From Effrenium voratum (Eukaryota > Sar > Dinophyceae > Suessiales > Symbiodiniaceae), in contig CAUJNA010000599.1 in NCBI GenBank assembly GCA_963377175.1, forward strand, positions 1-64,000: DNA of 64,000 nt, written 5' to 3'. This document shows positions 38,401-46,809 of this stretch, piece by piece (the stretch's first letter is position 1; each line of letters opens with the position of its first letter). Below the pieces are notes generated by a model. The model ran no database searches. It saw only the letters and a list, made by a program, of their open reading frames with translations, and was not told the DNA's origin. The position numbers were made by a program, and so were the translations under genes.

Positions 38401-40936
38401 CTCCAGTCCATTCGTGGTTACCTCCACGGTCGTTCTCGGCCTGGAGCCAGTTTTCGTCAACAACAAATTCGGTCGATCCGTCCAGATAGTTGAGGACTGT
38501 GCTCCGCCTCCTGCCAAGGTCTTTGATCTTGACTGGACAGCTCGTCCCTATCGGGATAAAGAGCTCGGTTCGCGCTTCAACGTGGACGCGAGTGAGAACC
38601 TTCTCGTCTTCATTTGCGATCCAGTGGTCTCCTCCTTCATCAACGTCCTCTGAGTCGATCTTCCCAGCATGTTTGGAGTCGTTTTGGGCGTTTTGAACCC
38701 CCCCCTTTCTATCCCTGCGAATCTTGGGAGCAATGGGGTAGAAGTCGACCAGACAACCAAACGGCAGAATGACTCCGCTGAAGTTCCCGTTACCGTGGCG
38801 TCGCATCCACGGTGATCCCTCACCGCGATTTTCGATGTTCCTTGCCATGGAAAAATGCCTAACGGCAAATGGCCACCATCGAGGTTCAAATCCAGCTTGA
38901 CGCAGGAGCACACGTGCCCCGTGAAGAACGAGCTTAACCTTGTTCTCGATCAGGCCATTGGTCTTGGGCATGCCCGGTGTAGAAAGCCGGTGCAATGCTC
39001 CAAGCGTAGTGACAGCATTCTTCAGCTCTGGGGCCTGGTCGCTGTACACTAACTTCAGAGTTTGCCCCCCTGCAAACCTGCGAAATGCCTCCAGCGTATT
39101 GCTACGGGATCTGGATTGCACAGGGAGGACTTCGAGGTAGTCAGTAGCGAGGTCATAGAACACTATCGCGTCCGCTTCGCCATGAAAGCCTCGATCCTTC
39201 AATCCTCGCAACACCATCGTGTCAGCAGTGGTTAGGTCCCCGAAACTTACCACGTCATGCGCAGCAGCACCACCTTTGCGGCGAAGCTTGACATTCTCCA
39301 TTTTCGCACGCTGGCAGTGCGGGCAATAGGGGTTCTTCGGGAGATGGGTAAGCATATGGCGAAGCGTCTTAGCATCTGCCCGCCATTCAGCCTCTGTGCG
39401 GAGTCCGGAGAGAAAGTTTATCTCGACAATGTCACCATCATCCCCTTCCCCCGGGCCAGGAAAAGGTGGTGAGCGGCTACCGCCCTCACCCCCCTGTTCC
39501 GCCTTTCCGGGAAGAGCAACGGTCTCGCACTTGACCCGAAACCACGTTTCACCCGTCCAAGGGACATCAGATGCTATCGCATGCTGATCTCTTTCGGATA
39601 ACTCCCATAGACTATCAACCAGCACCTCATGGGTAACCCCATTTCGATGAACGACAGTTTTCCTGTAGTTGTCCAATCGATCAACTCCAACGGGGCAATC
39701 ATCGCCTATCGGCACAAACTTTGCTTTGCGCGGAAGCCGGTGCTCCTTCACAACATGGCCCGACCGCTCAGTGCGCCAGGTGTCCTGTAGCTCACTCTTG
39801 GCCGCAAGCCTAGACCTACCCAGCGGAATCTCGCTGGCTTCAAGCCCTCGATACGCCGCCCCGGGGGCAGGCATAGCAGGGATTGGCTCAGCATCATCAA
39901 GAGTGGGAGAAACGAACTGAGTGTCACCATGAGGAAGATATGGCACGTTGTTGATGACATCCAATGTCACCGTCCGGCCCGAAGGACACGTGAGAGTAGG
40001 CTTGCAACCTACAGCCCATACAAACGAATATCCCATATCCATACAACGCTTTCCAACGGATATGATGGATGGAGTGGACTCAAGGACGTGTGCCTCAATC
40101 ACCTCGTCCAGGTTGCCAACATCAGCATCAACACGACCAGCGGTGCGAGTCGCCCCGTTGGCAGTGTGCAGCGCATGAGTGTGCCCGCCTTTGGCGATCA
40201 GGGCCCTATCGGGTCCTTTCAAATCACCGAGACCGACCAGATCCATTGGGCAACCAGTATCTACCAGCCACCTCACCCCATCGTATCCAACAGGTGCAGC
40301 AACCTTCTGAGTGTACTTCGGCTTTCGTACAACGCGATGTCCCCGCACATCACCAGGGTTGGTATCGATGTCCTCGTCATTGTCTAAGAGCACTTGGGCG
40401 TGAACAGCCGCTGCTCTTATCAGAGCACTTTGAACTTCCCTAGCAATTCTCTTGCGCGAAGGGAACTTAATCGCATTTGGATGGCTGTATCCAGCCTCAC
40501 GGCAACGATTCACGACCCTACCCGTATTGTCATTCTCAATCGAGACAACAAACACATCAGGGAGATCGGGAATCTTGACCCTGAGAGGTTCCCTACCGGG
40601 ACCCTTCGGGAAGTACTTCTTCCTCCAGGACAGTGCAACCTCCGCATCATCACAGTACCAAAACGTCGTCTTGGTATCACTTCGTCTTGGGAGTCTCTTG
40701 AACAAGGTTGCTCGGCGATCACAAAAGTTCACCCCGATATCCTCGATCACGGTCCCATTCGCGTCAACTGTCCGTCTCCAAATGACTTGGTCCCATTTAG
40801 GACCTCCACCGGTAGTGCCGGAGAAGAACAATGCGCCTCGCTCGCTTTTCTCCCAACTGCTAACGCAAGGAGGGAGGCAACCCGGTGCAGACCCACCGGT
40901 AGCTGGGGCAACAGCCCACATAGCTGGACACGCCAC
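35312..40936 (-). CDS. Pol: protease, integrase, methyltransferase-like, dUTPase, RT N-terminal part
   Basis: Up to 1874 codons. The first listed codon is GTG, and the frame is open further upstream into the Gag end, so entry by -1 shift from Gag is likely. Protease DTG is at ~225. The integrase zinc site is ~520-545 (HMLTH, CPHC), with catalytic D~571, D~632 and E~664. Residues ~1233-1450 hold LIEFACEPDSRLS, IPCGPWSTW, FEWPRHCLGW and DGCDFG, a methyltransferase-like domain. Residues ~1480-1617 are a dUTPase with all five motifs: AGLDTYA, PRSGLA, GGVIDPDYDGEI, NPGDRIAQ and RGTDRGSAGFGSTG. RT follows (~1690-1866), lost to a frameshift after FWEQHC. A trimeric dUTPase would lower dUTP during cDNA synthesis. 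Confidence 0.92.
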   Translation of the reverse strand: MACPAMWAVAPATGGSAPGCLPPCVSSWEKSERGALFFSGTTGGGPKWDQVIWRRTVDANGTVIEDIGVNFCDRRATLFKRLPRRSDTKTTFWYCDDAEVALSWRKKYFPKGPGREPLRVKIPDLPDVFVVSIENDNTGRVVNRCREAGYSHPNAIKFPSRKRIAREVQSALIRAAAVHAQVLLDNDEDIDTNPGDVRGHRVVRKPKYTQKVAAPVGYDGVRWLVDTGCPMDLVGLGDLKGPDRALIAKGGHTHALHTANGATRTAGRVDADVGNLDEVIEAHVLESTPSIISVGKRCMDMGYSFVWAVGCKPTLTCPSGRTVTLDVINNVPYLPHGDTQFVSPTLDDAEPIPAMPAPGAAYRGLEASEIPLGRSRLAAKSELQDTWRTERSGHVVKEHRLPRKAKFVPIGDDCPVGVDRLDNYRKTVVHRNGVTHEVLVDSLWELSERDQHAIASDVPWTGETWFRVKCETVALPGKAEQGGEGGSRSPPFPGPGEGDDGDIVEINFLSGLRTEAEWRADAKTLRHMLTHLPKNPYCPHCQRAKMENVKLRRKGGAAAHDVVSFGDLTTADTMVLRGLKDRGFHGEADAIVFYDLATDYLEVLPVQSRSRSNTLEAFRRFAGGQTLKLVYSDQAPELKNAVTTLGALHRLSTPGMPKTNGLIENKVKLVLHGARVLLRQAGFEPRWWPFAVRHFSMARNIENRGEGSPWMRRHGNGNFSGVILPFGCLVDFYPIAPKIRRDRKGGVQNAQNDSKHAGKIDSEDVDEGGDHWIANEDEKVLTRVHVEARTELFIPIGTSCPVKIKDLGRRRSTVLNYLDGSTEFVVDENWLQAENDRGGNHEWTGETHFDCDFDQIDEDEAEIYENEEYEPECNDEPDFVPIDEVEVEETSVTTALPAEKKERDFIKIEEDPKFAPSSKPGLFLGYRLEPGGLWKGDYLVADLEHIQRGLRKPSIHQVKRIWKNPEEPYVFPMLASYDARTRTIREALADRRADLKPSKKIRDEFDFDEGRFDDPDDDDDDQQDEGGGSSSKSDGAIQGKAVQGSGDACVSDYWERHDEDSAWYRIHVEVRKKFFGTTNEDLPPGGPSHEELDTVRVTHMRGLDAVGNWVRDDRHHDAPNHRHFTRGFWTGVTILFDKGCAPHGRFKPKEEGAKPTGGPKKGHELHGDRIDYGQSADRRERPYAGTGKPNSIDADSWRQMSTRSREIYVQTERELSLREERRREHPERDPAAPASGRKLLIEFACEPDSRLSAVMMECGGDAIRVHVGSFDITKAKDVSRLIGIIEDNPGCDLSSIPCGPWSTWQYVNLSIHGAEFASHLNDLRRNSQVMFAAFLRASRAVRRGGGRVAFEWPRHCLGWKQPFMQRFLADPDVETVDFDGCDFGMQDKDGVPIRKQWKVATTSKELIDELSGRKCKHEKGYLHARIEGSVTPTTALYPSEMCEAIVGAWYPNGTFKKVANAMPVEVDPVEQRWKKKPNTLYVSLNSEAAKIPTRATSGSAGLDTYASEGACIPAGGSGLVNTGISIEMPAGVYARIAPRSGLAVKNRIAVGGGVIDPDYDGEIKVILFNHGGEDFIVNPGDRIAQIVLERVMLIDASIVPRKAKRGTDRGSAGFGSTGIAAAAPTIGSDGRTFEFSMPRGEISLSHRPKSSGVFPPLYACVARPVNKKEQAGNAKAKAALQKEWDKLTSQGCWDLSTVQEWHDVAAKARKEGEKIHVGRIFDICVEKNHELPEDDPNRKYKGRVVFEGCFVRDEIGHWALFSENTSCPATMAAGKMGDAHGLLPGNLLEVSDGESAYTQARLKGKKTWVRIPRDQWPPEWFDGSGNPRYKDPVVVLVLALYGHPDAGTFWEQHCDDAEESRIRQGEGLGQRVQA

Positions 40937-40974
40937 AACAACACGGTTGGCCTCAGGGTAACGGCCCGCCCCGC

Positions 40975-40981
40975 CTAAAAA
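40975..40981 (-). promoter_or_regulatory. Shift-prone Gag stop (T5 run) joining Gag to Pol
   Basis: In sense the Gag frame ends GAT TTT TAG. A one-base backward slip on the T run at TTT, beside the stop codon, gives TTA and the open Pol frame, without a stop until 35312. The run (40977-40981) overlaps the stop. It is not a full X-XXY-YYZ heptamer, so a single-tRNA slip is required. Confidence 0.5.
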
Positions 40982-43095
40982 TCCGTCAATCCTTGAGCGG
41001 GGCTGTCGAGACGCCTCGCCTCCCTATCGGGAGGACTGGGCGTAGGCGATCTAGGGGTATCCCCCTCTTCGTCCTCAACAACCGGACCAGCAGTGGAACG
41101 AGGCGTGATGGGCTTCGTGCCTGGTGGTGGCTTCTGATGCAGGTATTTGCACGGCTGAGCTGTGCACTTGCCATACATCCAGTCGTAGCAGTATCCGAAG
41201 AACATAGGCTTGTCCCTAACGGGCCTATCTCCAGTCCTCGGCGTAGAAGGCGCAGCGGGATTCCTTGGGCTCTTGTCGTGCTCGAACCTGCATTCCCGGC
41301 CATATTGACACTTCCCAGTCTTCGTATACTCCCAGCACGCCCGATCAGCAGGCCCAGCAGGGGACTGTCTTCTTGGCGATTTGGGAGACGGTGTGCGCTT
41401 ATCCCTCTGACTGCCTCTTCCAGGAGAAGCTCTGTCTCTCTGACTGCTCCTTCCGGGTGAAGATGATCTCGGCTTTCCGTCGGGTTTCCCATCCCTTCCG
41501 GACCTAACGGACCTTGAAGGACTAGGATCACTCTTCCTGGCAAGTGGATCATATCTCCGCACAACACCAGGGGCACCAGGATGCCGATCCCTCTCCCGGG
41601 ATTGAGAGCCTGATCGTGACCTCTGTTCATGAAAGGTCTGGTACATCTGGAGCGTGTTCTGGCGCTTCTGCCACCGTTCAACACAGTCCTGACAAGCCTT
41701 ATAAAGCCACGCGAACGACCTAACGGTCACATCGCGATCCCACCTCTCAATGTCAGGCCGCATACAGCGCAGATGACGAACGTTCTCGATGAACACAGCC
41801 AATAGTACCCCATCATCGATCTTCTTCCTAATGCCAGAAATGAGATTGTCCCAGGTGCTCAGATAACTCCGGAGCCTTGCCTCATCATCGGAGTGACCTG
41901 TCTGCCGGCACTTGAGACTGGTCAACTCAGCAATCTTGAAGGTCTGGTCGTCCTCGACTCCAGTCTGCAGGTGGTTCAGCAGAAGCTTCAAGATCTGTCT
42001 CCCCTTGATACCCTGGGGAGGACTCATATTCTGAGCGGCTTCGGTCAGGCGATTCATCTTGTCCCTGACAGCCCTGGTCTTGATACACTCCCTGATAGCA
42101 CTCGTGAAGTTTGAGTCCAAAATCGGGTACTTGCAGGGTCCGCCAAGAGCATCATAGTCAAGCCTTTCAGTCTCTGATATCCACGCTAACGCGTAGTCAG
42201 AGTCAAAGCTGAAAGCCCACTCGCGCAGCTTATCAGCTGTCGGCTCAGCAGGCAGCACGATCGTGTTGCACTTATGATGGAACCGATCCTTATCGACAAC
42301 GGTGGAAATCAGAGCCCCTATCGGGGTACATGAGGTAATCCTGCAACTTTCACACAGTCTCGCAGGCATAGGGCAGCAAACTTCACACGCCCTCATTCCG
42401 CAACCAACGCAAGGAACAAGTGGGAAACCAGGCTCAGGGATTCTGCTGCACTTCGTGCACCTGTCCCTTCCATCGTCTCCCCTCAAGGCTTCAGGGAGAA
42501 GACCACCATCTCCCTGCCTACCGGCACCATTCACACTATAGCCGAGGCTAAGACCCGGCCCAAGGTTACCACCGCTCGCAACACTTGAGGGGTAACCTGT
42601 GGCATTGCTAGACTGACTAACGCCAGCGCCAACCCCTTGGTGACTAACGCCACCTCCGTAGGCAGGACCATAGAAGCTGGAACCACACTGATTGTTCCCA
42701 ATTCCATGAGCATCCGCAGCACTACCGTGGAACCCAGGCGCTCCACCAGGGTAACCCCCGGTAGGAGCCCCTCCACTCGGGCCTCCAGAAGGCCCAGCGG
42801 GATCTTGGCCTCCACCATAATGTCCAGGACCTGGCGGTGGAGCTGGGGCATGTCCAGGCCCACCACTTCCGCCCCCACCTTGACCAGGTGGTCCGCCTTG
42901 CCCACCACCTCCCCCGGGAGGAGGAGGAGGGGGCGGTCCAGCTTGAGCGCGTTCATGCCGAATATTGCAGCGTGCACATCGCTCAAGGCCGTCATTTCCG
43001 AAGTAACTGTGATTCTCACAGACGTGAGTCCCACAATCCGTACAGAGATACATGGAGACCTCCTGAGCATTCTTGCGGCATGCCCAGCATTTCAT
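40975..43095 (-). CDS. Gag-like protein with Cys-rich N-terminus and two CCCH zinc fingers (outer element)
   Basis: An ATG at 43095 opens 706 codons. Residues 3-48 hold paired CxxC/CxxH groups (CWAC, CTDC, CENH, CARC), like a small cross-brace or B-box-type zinc module. Residues ~50-200 are Gly/Pro-rich. A second Cys cluster (CTKC, CVGC, CEVC, CESC) follows at ~225-260, then a helical Gag-like core (~280-490). A Ser/Arg/Pro linker leads to two CCCH fingers near 584-604 and 631-652, and the C-terminus is Pro/acidic. CCCH fingers in the nucleocapsid position replace the CCHC knuckle of typical Copia Gag and match the inner element. It would package RNA and assemble particles (inference). Confidence 0.8.
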   Translation of the reverse strand: MKCWACRKNAQEVSMYLCTDCGTHVCENHSYFGNDGLERCARCNIRHERAQAGPPPPPPPGGGGGQGGPPGQGGGGSGGPGHAPAPPPGPGHYGGGQDPAGPSGGPSGGAPTGGYPGGAPGFHGSAADAHGIGNNQCGSSFYGPAYGGGVSHQGVGAGVSQSSNATGYPSSVASGGNLGPGLSLGYSVNGAGRQGDGGLLPEALRGDDGRDRCTKCSRIPEPGFPLVPCVGCGMRACEVCCPMPARLCESCRITSCTPIGALISTVVDKDRFHHKCNTIVLPAEPTADKLREWAFSFDSDYALAWISETERLDYDALGGPCKYPILDSNFTSAIRECIKTRAVRDKMNRLTEAAQNMSPPQGIKGRQILKLLLNHLQTGVEDDQTFKIAELTSLKCRQTGHSDDEARLRSYLSTWDNLISGIRKKIDDGVLLAVFIENVRHLRCMRPDIERWDRDVTVRSFAWLYKACQDCVERWQKRQNTLQMYQTFHEQRSRSGSQSRERDRHPGAPGVVRRYDPLARKSDPSPSRSVRSGRDGKPDGKPRSSSPGRSSQRDRASPGRGSQRDKRTPSPKSPRRQSPAGPADRACWEYTKTGKCQYGRECRFEHDKSPRNPAAPSTPRTGDRPVRDKPMFFGYCYDWMYGKCTAQPCKYLHQKPPPGTKPITPRSTAGPVVEDEEGDTPRSPTPSPPDREARRLDSPAQGLTDF

Positions 43096-43165
43096 CTTCA
43101 GGAACTGACAATTGCAACAGTCCCCGTCGTCACCACGGCAAAGCCCGCAGAATCACGACTGCATG

Positions 43166-45004
43166 TCACACACGAGAATTCAGCATTCGGGTGCCTACGG
43201 TCGTTGGGATCATCGAGGGCACAAATCTTTGGCGCTCTGGGCCATCACCGCCGGGAGCCCCTCTTGCAGCCGGCGCTGAGGCCTGTCCACGATCCGACGG
43301 AGCTCCGGTCCCTCGCCTATCGCCGAGACTCTGGGTGTCGGCGCTGGCTCTACTCCCAGGAGTCCTCCACTCATCACCAGGACTCTGGATGTCGGCATGA
43401 ACCCTATTACCCCCACCACCTCCTGAATGACGACCTGGGTTCGGAGAGACGTTCCCGCTATCGCGGATTGGCCTATCAAAACTCGGAGAGACGCTCCCGC
43501 TATCGCGGATTGGCCTCTCCCCCCTCGGTTGTCGACTCCGGACCTCAGATCCCCTATCGGGGACGGCAGCAGGCCTCGGGCTCCTATTCCTACCCGCATC
43601 CCTATTGGGGGAAATAGAAACGTCCCCCCTTGCGCGCGCGCGGGGACCACCCCTTGCACGCTCCGGTGGCGAATGCGACCTGTCAGGCAACCCCCGAACC
43701 CTCCTGCTCCTGCTGTCGGACCTCTCCCTAACGGGATAGATTGGATGCCTGTCTGCGCGAGAAGGATCGACCCTATCGGGCACATTCGGCAAAACATGAT
43801 CAGGCAAAACAACGCCTCCGCCTGGTCTCACCGGCAGGCCAGTACCCCGGCCGTCACCTTCCCCTGGTGTAGGCGTCGGTGACCTGATCCTATGTCCTTG
43901 CCCCGCAAATGCATGGTAACCAACATTCCGTCTTTCTCTGGGTTGTGGAGGAGCTTCATTAATCTGCTGGACACCCTGAATAATGCCAGCAGCCTCGTCA
44001 AATTGACCCTCCATCTCAAAGAGCTGGGACATGATTCTGTTGTTCGCGGCGCTAAGGTTACGTACGTTACCATCGATAGTGCTGACTCTCCGCATAACAC
44101 CTTCAAGTGTACTCCGGAATGTGCCGAGCTCTCGCCTAACGGCAGGCTGCACTTGGTCACTGCTGGCAGGAAGATTACGGATCTGTCCTTGGATGCCATC
44201 AACGACCCGATTCACAACTGCCGATCTCGCTTCATACTGTTCAACATGTGATTTCACGGTTTCAAACCTAGAAATGATGTCGTCATGATCCCGACGTTGA
44301 CGTTGAATTCCTCGAGCCAGATCCTGCATCTTCCGATTGATCTCGTCAACAGCCTCATGCCAGTCCTGCGGGGAATCATGCCCTGATGGTCTATCGACCT
44401 CCTGAGAACCCCTTCCACTCTGCAGTCTAGACACTCGATTAACAAGACGAGTGTGCTCCTCTTTGACCCCCTCAATAGATTCAGAGGCCCACTTGGCAAA
44501 TGTCTCGTGATCAAGGAGAGCTTTCTCGATCTTCAGGTTTAACTCCCTGAAATTTGCATCGACTACACTGCCGCTGGCCCTATCGGACGGATGCGCGACA
44601 GGGTTCGGGTTCCATACACCTGCCGGGGTCCGCATCCCAACGGCTTTCTCTACCGAGAACATCCGTTTCTCAAGCTTGTCCAAATCCTTAAGGGTCTCGT
44701 CCTCAGAAGCAGCATGGCTTCTGCGGGCAGCCTCACTATTCTCCTGAATCATCAGGCGAAGCCGATCAGTCGATGCCTCATTGTCCCTGACAGATTCATG
44801 GACCTCGTGGGACAGTAGGTTAATCCTCTGCTCCACGACCTCGGCTTGCTCATCGATGGCTTGCCTCACAATGGCCTTGCTATCGGGAATAACTTCCCTT
44901 GCGAACCGTTGAACTATCATTCGCATCCTCCCGGCATCAGATTGAGTCGCAACCTCAGCTGCCAGGCGATCGACCTTGTCCTTCGTCCGTTGACGTCGCT
45001 CCAT
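43166..45004 (-). CDS. Coiled-coil protein, N-terminal to Gag (outer element)
   Basis: The frame has 612 codons with an ATG at 45004, -1 relative to the upstream frame. Residues 1-360 are strongly alpha-helical with heptad-like spacing (TKDKVDRLAAEVATQS..., NINRKMQDLARGIQRQ-like segments). The remainder is Pro/Arg/Ser/Gly-rich and disordered, with a repeated PIRDSG unit. Natural reading probably continues from the 44917-46755 frame. Many family hairpins fall in the disordered part, including a duplicated CCGC-TATC-GCGG. No enzyme domain. It likely corresponds to the coiled-coil N-terminal third of the inner Gag-Pol. Confidence 0.6.
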   Translation of the reverse strand: MERRQRTKDKVDRLAAEVATQSDAGRMRMIVQRFAREVIPDSKAIVRQAIDEQAEVVEQRINLLSHEVHESVRDNEASTDRLRLMIQENSEAARRSHAASEDETLKDLDKLEKRMFSVEKAVGMRTPAGVWNPNPVAHPSDRASGSVVDANFRELNLKIEKALLDHETFAKWASESIEGVKEEHTRLVNRVSRLQSGRGSQEVDRPSGHDSPQDWHEAVDEINRKMQDLARGIQRQRRDHDDIISRFETVKSHVEQYEARSAVVNRVVDGIQGQIRNLPASSDQVQPAVRRELGTFRSTLEGVMRRVSTIDGNVRNLSAANNRIMSQLFEMEGQFDEAAGIIQGVQQINEAPPQPRERRNVGYHAFAGQGHRIRSPTPTPGEGDGRGTGLPVRPGGGVVLPDHVLPNVPDRVDPSRADRHPIYPVRERSDSRSRRVRGLPDRSHSPPERARGGPRARARGDVSISPNRDAGRNRSPRPAAVPDRGSEVRSRQPRGERPIRDSGSVSPSFDRPIRDSGNVSPNPGRHSGGGGGNRVHADIQSPGDEWRTPGSRASADTQSLGDRRGTGAPSDRGQASAPAARGAPGGDGPERQRFVPSMIPTTVGTRMLNSRV

Positions 45005-46755
45005 TCCCTTCGCATGGAACTCACCTGACCGTTCAGTACCCTGATTTGGTCAGCAAAGATGTGGAACGCCTTCGCGACTGAGCCAGAAACCTCACCTCTC
45101 TCGAGCATCTCCTGGATGTGCAAATCGAACACCTCCTTCGCCCTAGCGTCACCTGATTCGCCGGAAGACTGGGATCTGAGGGCGGGAGGAGTCGATATCT
45201 CGATCCTCTCAGGAGCCCCACTAGCCCCGGCATGTCTTCTGGGGTCATCCACGGGACAATCATCAATCCTGGATGGTCTACTCGGGGTAGATCCCCTTCT
45301 CCGGCTATCGCCAGATCGAGGATCAATGTTGGATGCACGCGACTCGGGGGTGGAGTGGATGTGAACATCAGCGGGATCGGGCATCTCCTCATCCTGCGGA
45401 GTTGAATCCATTGGTGAGGGGCTAGCCCTCCTCGCCTTTGACCTATCGGTCTCAGCGGCGAGAGGTGACGGTCTCTTCGCAGAAACACTACGTTCCCTGG
45501 CAGTCGAACCCCATTGAGGTGTGAACTCGTTGCTAGACCTCAGAGTTTCAAGATCACTGGTATCTCGCCCTAACGGGCTAGCGATCGACGGACGATCTTC
45601 GATCCCGAGTGCATCGGCAAGCCGACCATCTCTGGCACCTGTCCTAACAACATCGGCAGCCCGCTCAGTGATCCTCGGTGAACCAGTAACCCGGTTCGAG
45701 TTCACGTCTCTCTGACTCAACGGACCTCCAAATGTGATGTTGGGAAAGGGGGGAACATTCGGGGAATCACCAATCGCCGGGGGACCTACCGGTCCCTCGC
45801 GGTCATGAATGGCCTCCAATCCCCGAAGAACTTCCCGACTGTCCCTGGCTCTCTCTCTCTCGCTTCGGGCATCCCTGTCAACGCGAAGGTCCCTGGCGGC
45901 TCCACGAGAGAGGCTCCTGGGCCTCGCAGCATCACGGATCCTAGCATTTCGTCGTGGTTGGTCCTCCTCCTCATCACGGCGATCCGCAAATGCGGCATAC
46001 TCGTCATCATCATCGACCTCAAACTTGGCAGCGGCGGGACTAGTCCTTGCAGTCTCACGGCTGCCTGCATCTCGGCGCGAATGGCTCTCCTCCTCATCCG
46101 CAAAATTGTAATCTTCGCCATCATAAGACTCAGATTTGGCAGTATTAGGGTTGGGCCTACCGGCATCAGATCCCTGCTTTGAGCTACTGCCCCAACCTGC
46201 GGTTGATTTCAACAGATCATCGTATCCGAAGTCCGTGAATTTCCGCTCCTCGTGCTCATCAAACTGACCTGGATTTTGAGAACCAGTGGATCGGCCCGGG
46301 ATACCTCCCGGAGCCAGAACCATAGTCCCTGGTCCCTGCGGCCTATTCTCAAACTCATCCGAGACCTGCGACTCACCTGGAACAAGAGATCTCGGAGGTC
46401 GAATCGGCATGGCCTCCGGGTCATCCGAATGAGGGCGGGCCATGTCCATCGCCATGCTGATGAAGTCAAAACGTCCACGCCTATGACCTGATTCAGAGCC
46501 ACTCCTATCGGAGTAAACCCTTCGTGTCTGCTCGTCATCAGTGGCCTGGCGGAAAATACGATCGTCTCCATCGTCGGCGTACCTGCCACGGCTCCTGGGT
46601 GTATCCCTACCGGGATCTTCACCCCTGCGGTCCTGACCTGTTGAACCTGCTTCGAAATCCTCGTAGTCATAGTCCGGCAGGTCCTCACCTGAGCGGAGGC
46701 CACCTAGGATGGCCTCCTCATCCACGACGCTCCTGCGAGATCGTGGGGTCGACAT
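44917..46755 (-). CDS. Low-complexity N-terminal ORF of the outer element
   Basis: The ATG at 46755 (MSTPRSRRSVVDEE) is 55 nt from the LTR edge and is preferred over an upstream TTG at 46779. About 612 codons follow, dominated by Asp/Glu/Arg/Ser/Gly with little hydrophobic core. The C-terminal ~70 residues become helical (LHIQEMLERGEVSGSVAKAF). Coding then moves to the -1 frame (45004-43166). It resembles the disordered head of the inner Gag-Pol. No known domain. Several of the longest family hairpins lie here (45781, 46501, 46603). Confidence 0.6.
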   Translation of the reverse strand: MSTPRSRRSVVDEEAILGGLRSGEDLPDYDYEDFEAGSTGQDRRGEDPGRDTPRSRGRYADDGDDRIFRQATDDEQTRRVYSDRSGSESGHRRGRFDFISMAMDMARPHSDDPEAMPIRPPRSLVPGESQVSDEFENRPQGPGTMVLAPGGIPGRSTGSQNPGQFDEHEERKFTDFGYDDLLKSTAGWGSSSKQGSDAGRPNPNTAKSESYDGEDYNFADEEESHSRRDAGSRETARTSPAAAKFEVDDDDEYAAFADRRDEEEDQPRRNARIRDAARPRSLSRGAARDLRVDRDARSERERARDSREVLRGLEAIHDREGPVGPPAIGDSPNVPPFPNITFGGPLSQRDVNSNRVTGSPRITERAADVVRTGARDGRLADALGIEDRPSIASPLGRDTSDLETLRSSNEFTPQWGSTARERSVSAKRPSPLAAETDRSKARRASPSPMDSTPQDEEMPDPADVHIHSTPESRASNIDPRSGDSRRRGSTPSRPSRIDDCPVDDPRRHAGASGAPERIEISTPPALRSQSSGESGDARAKEVFDLHIQEMLERGEVSGSVAKAFHIFADQIRVLNGQVSSMRREWSDVNGRRTRSIAWQLRLRLNLMPGGCE

Positions 46756-46809
46756 AGAGCTTGTAGTTGATGGTCTCAAGCGCGTAGGAAAGTCCTACGG
46801 CTGATAACC
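46756..46809 (-). promoter_or_regulatory. Leader, primer-binding site and adjacent hairpin, outer element
   Basis: After the 5' LTR the sense strand reads GGTTATCAGCCGTA, identical to the inner element's primer site. The PBS end also forms a seven-pair hairpin, CGTAGGA-CTT-TCCTACG. Its complement has a CUGAUAA anticodon-like loop, fitting a tRNA-half primer. The leader is only about 54 nt. Confidence 0.65.
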
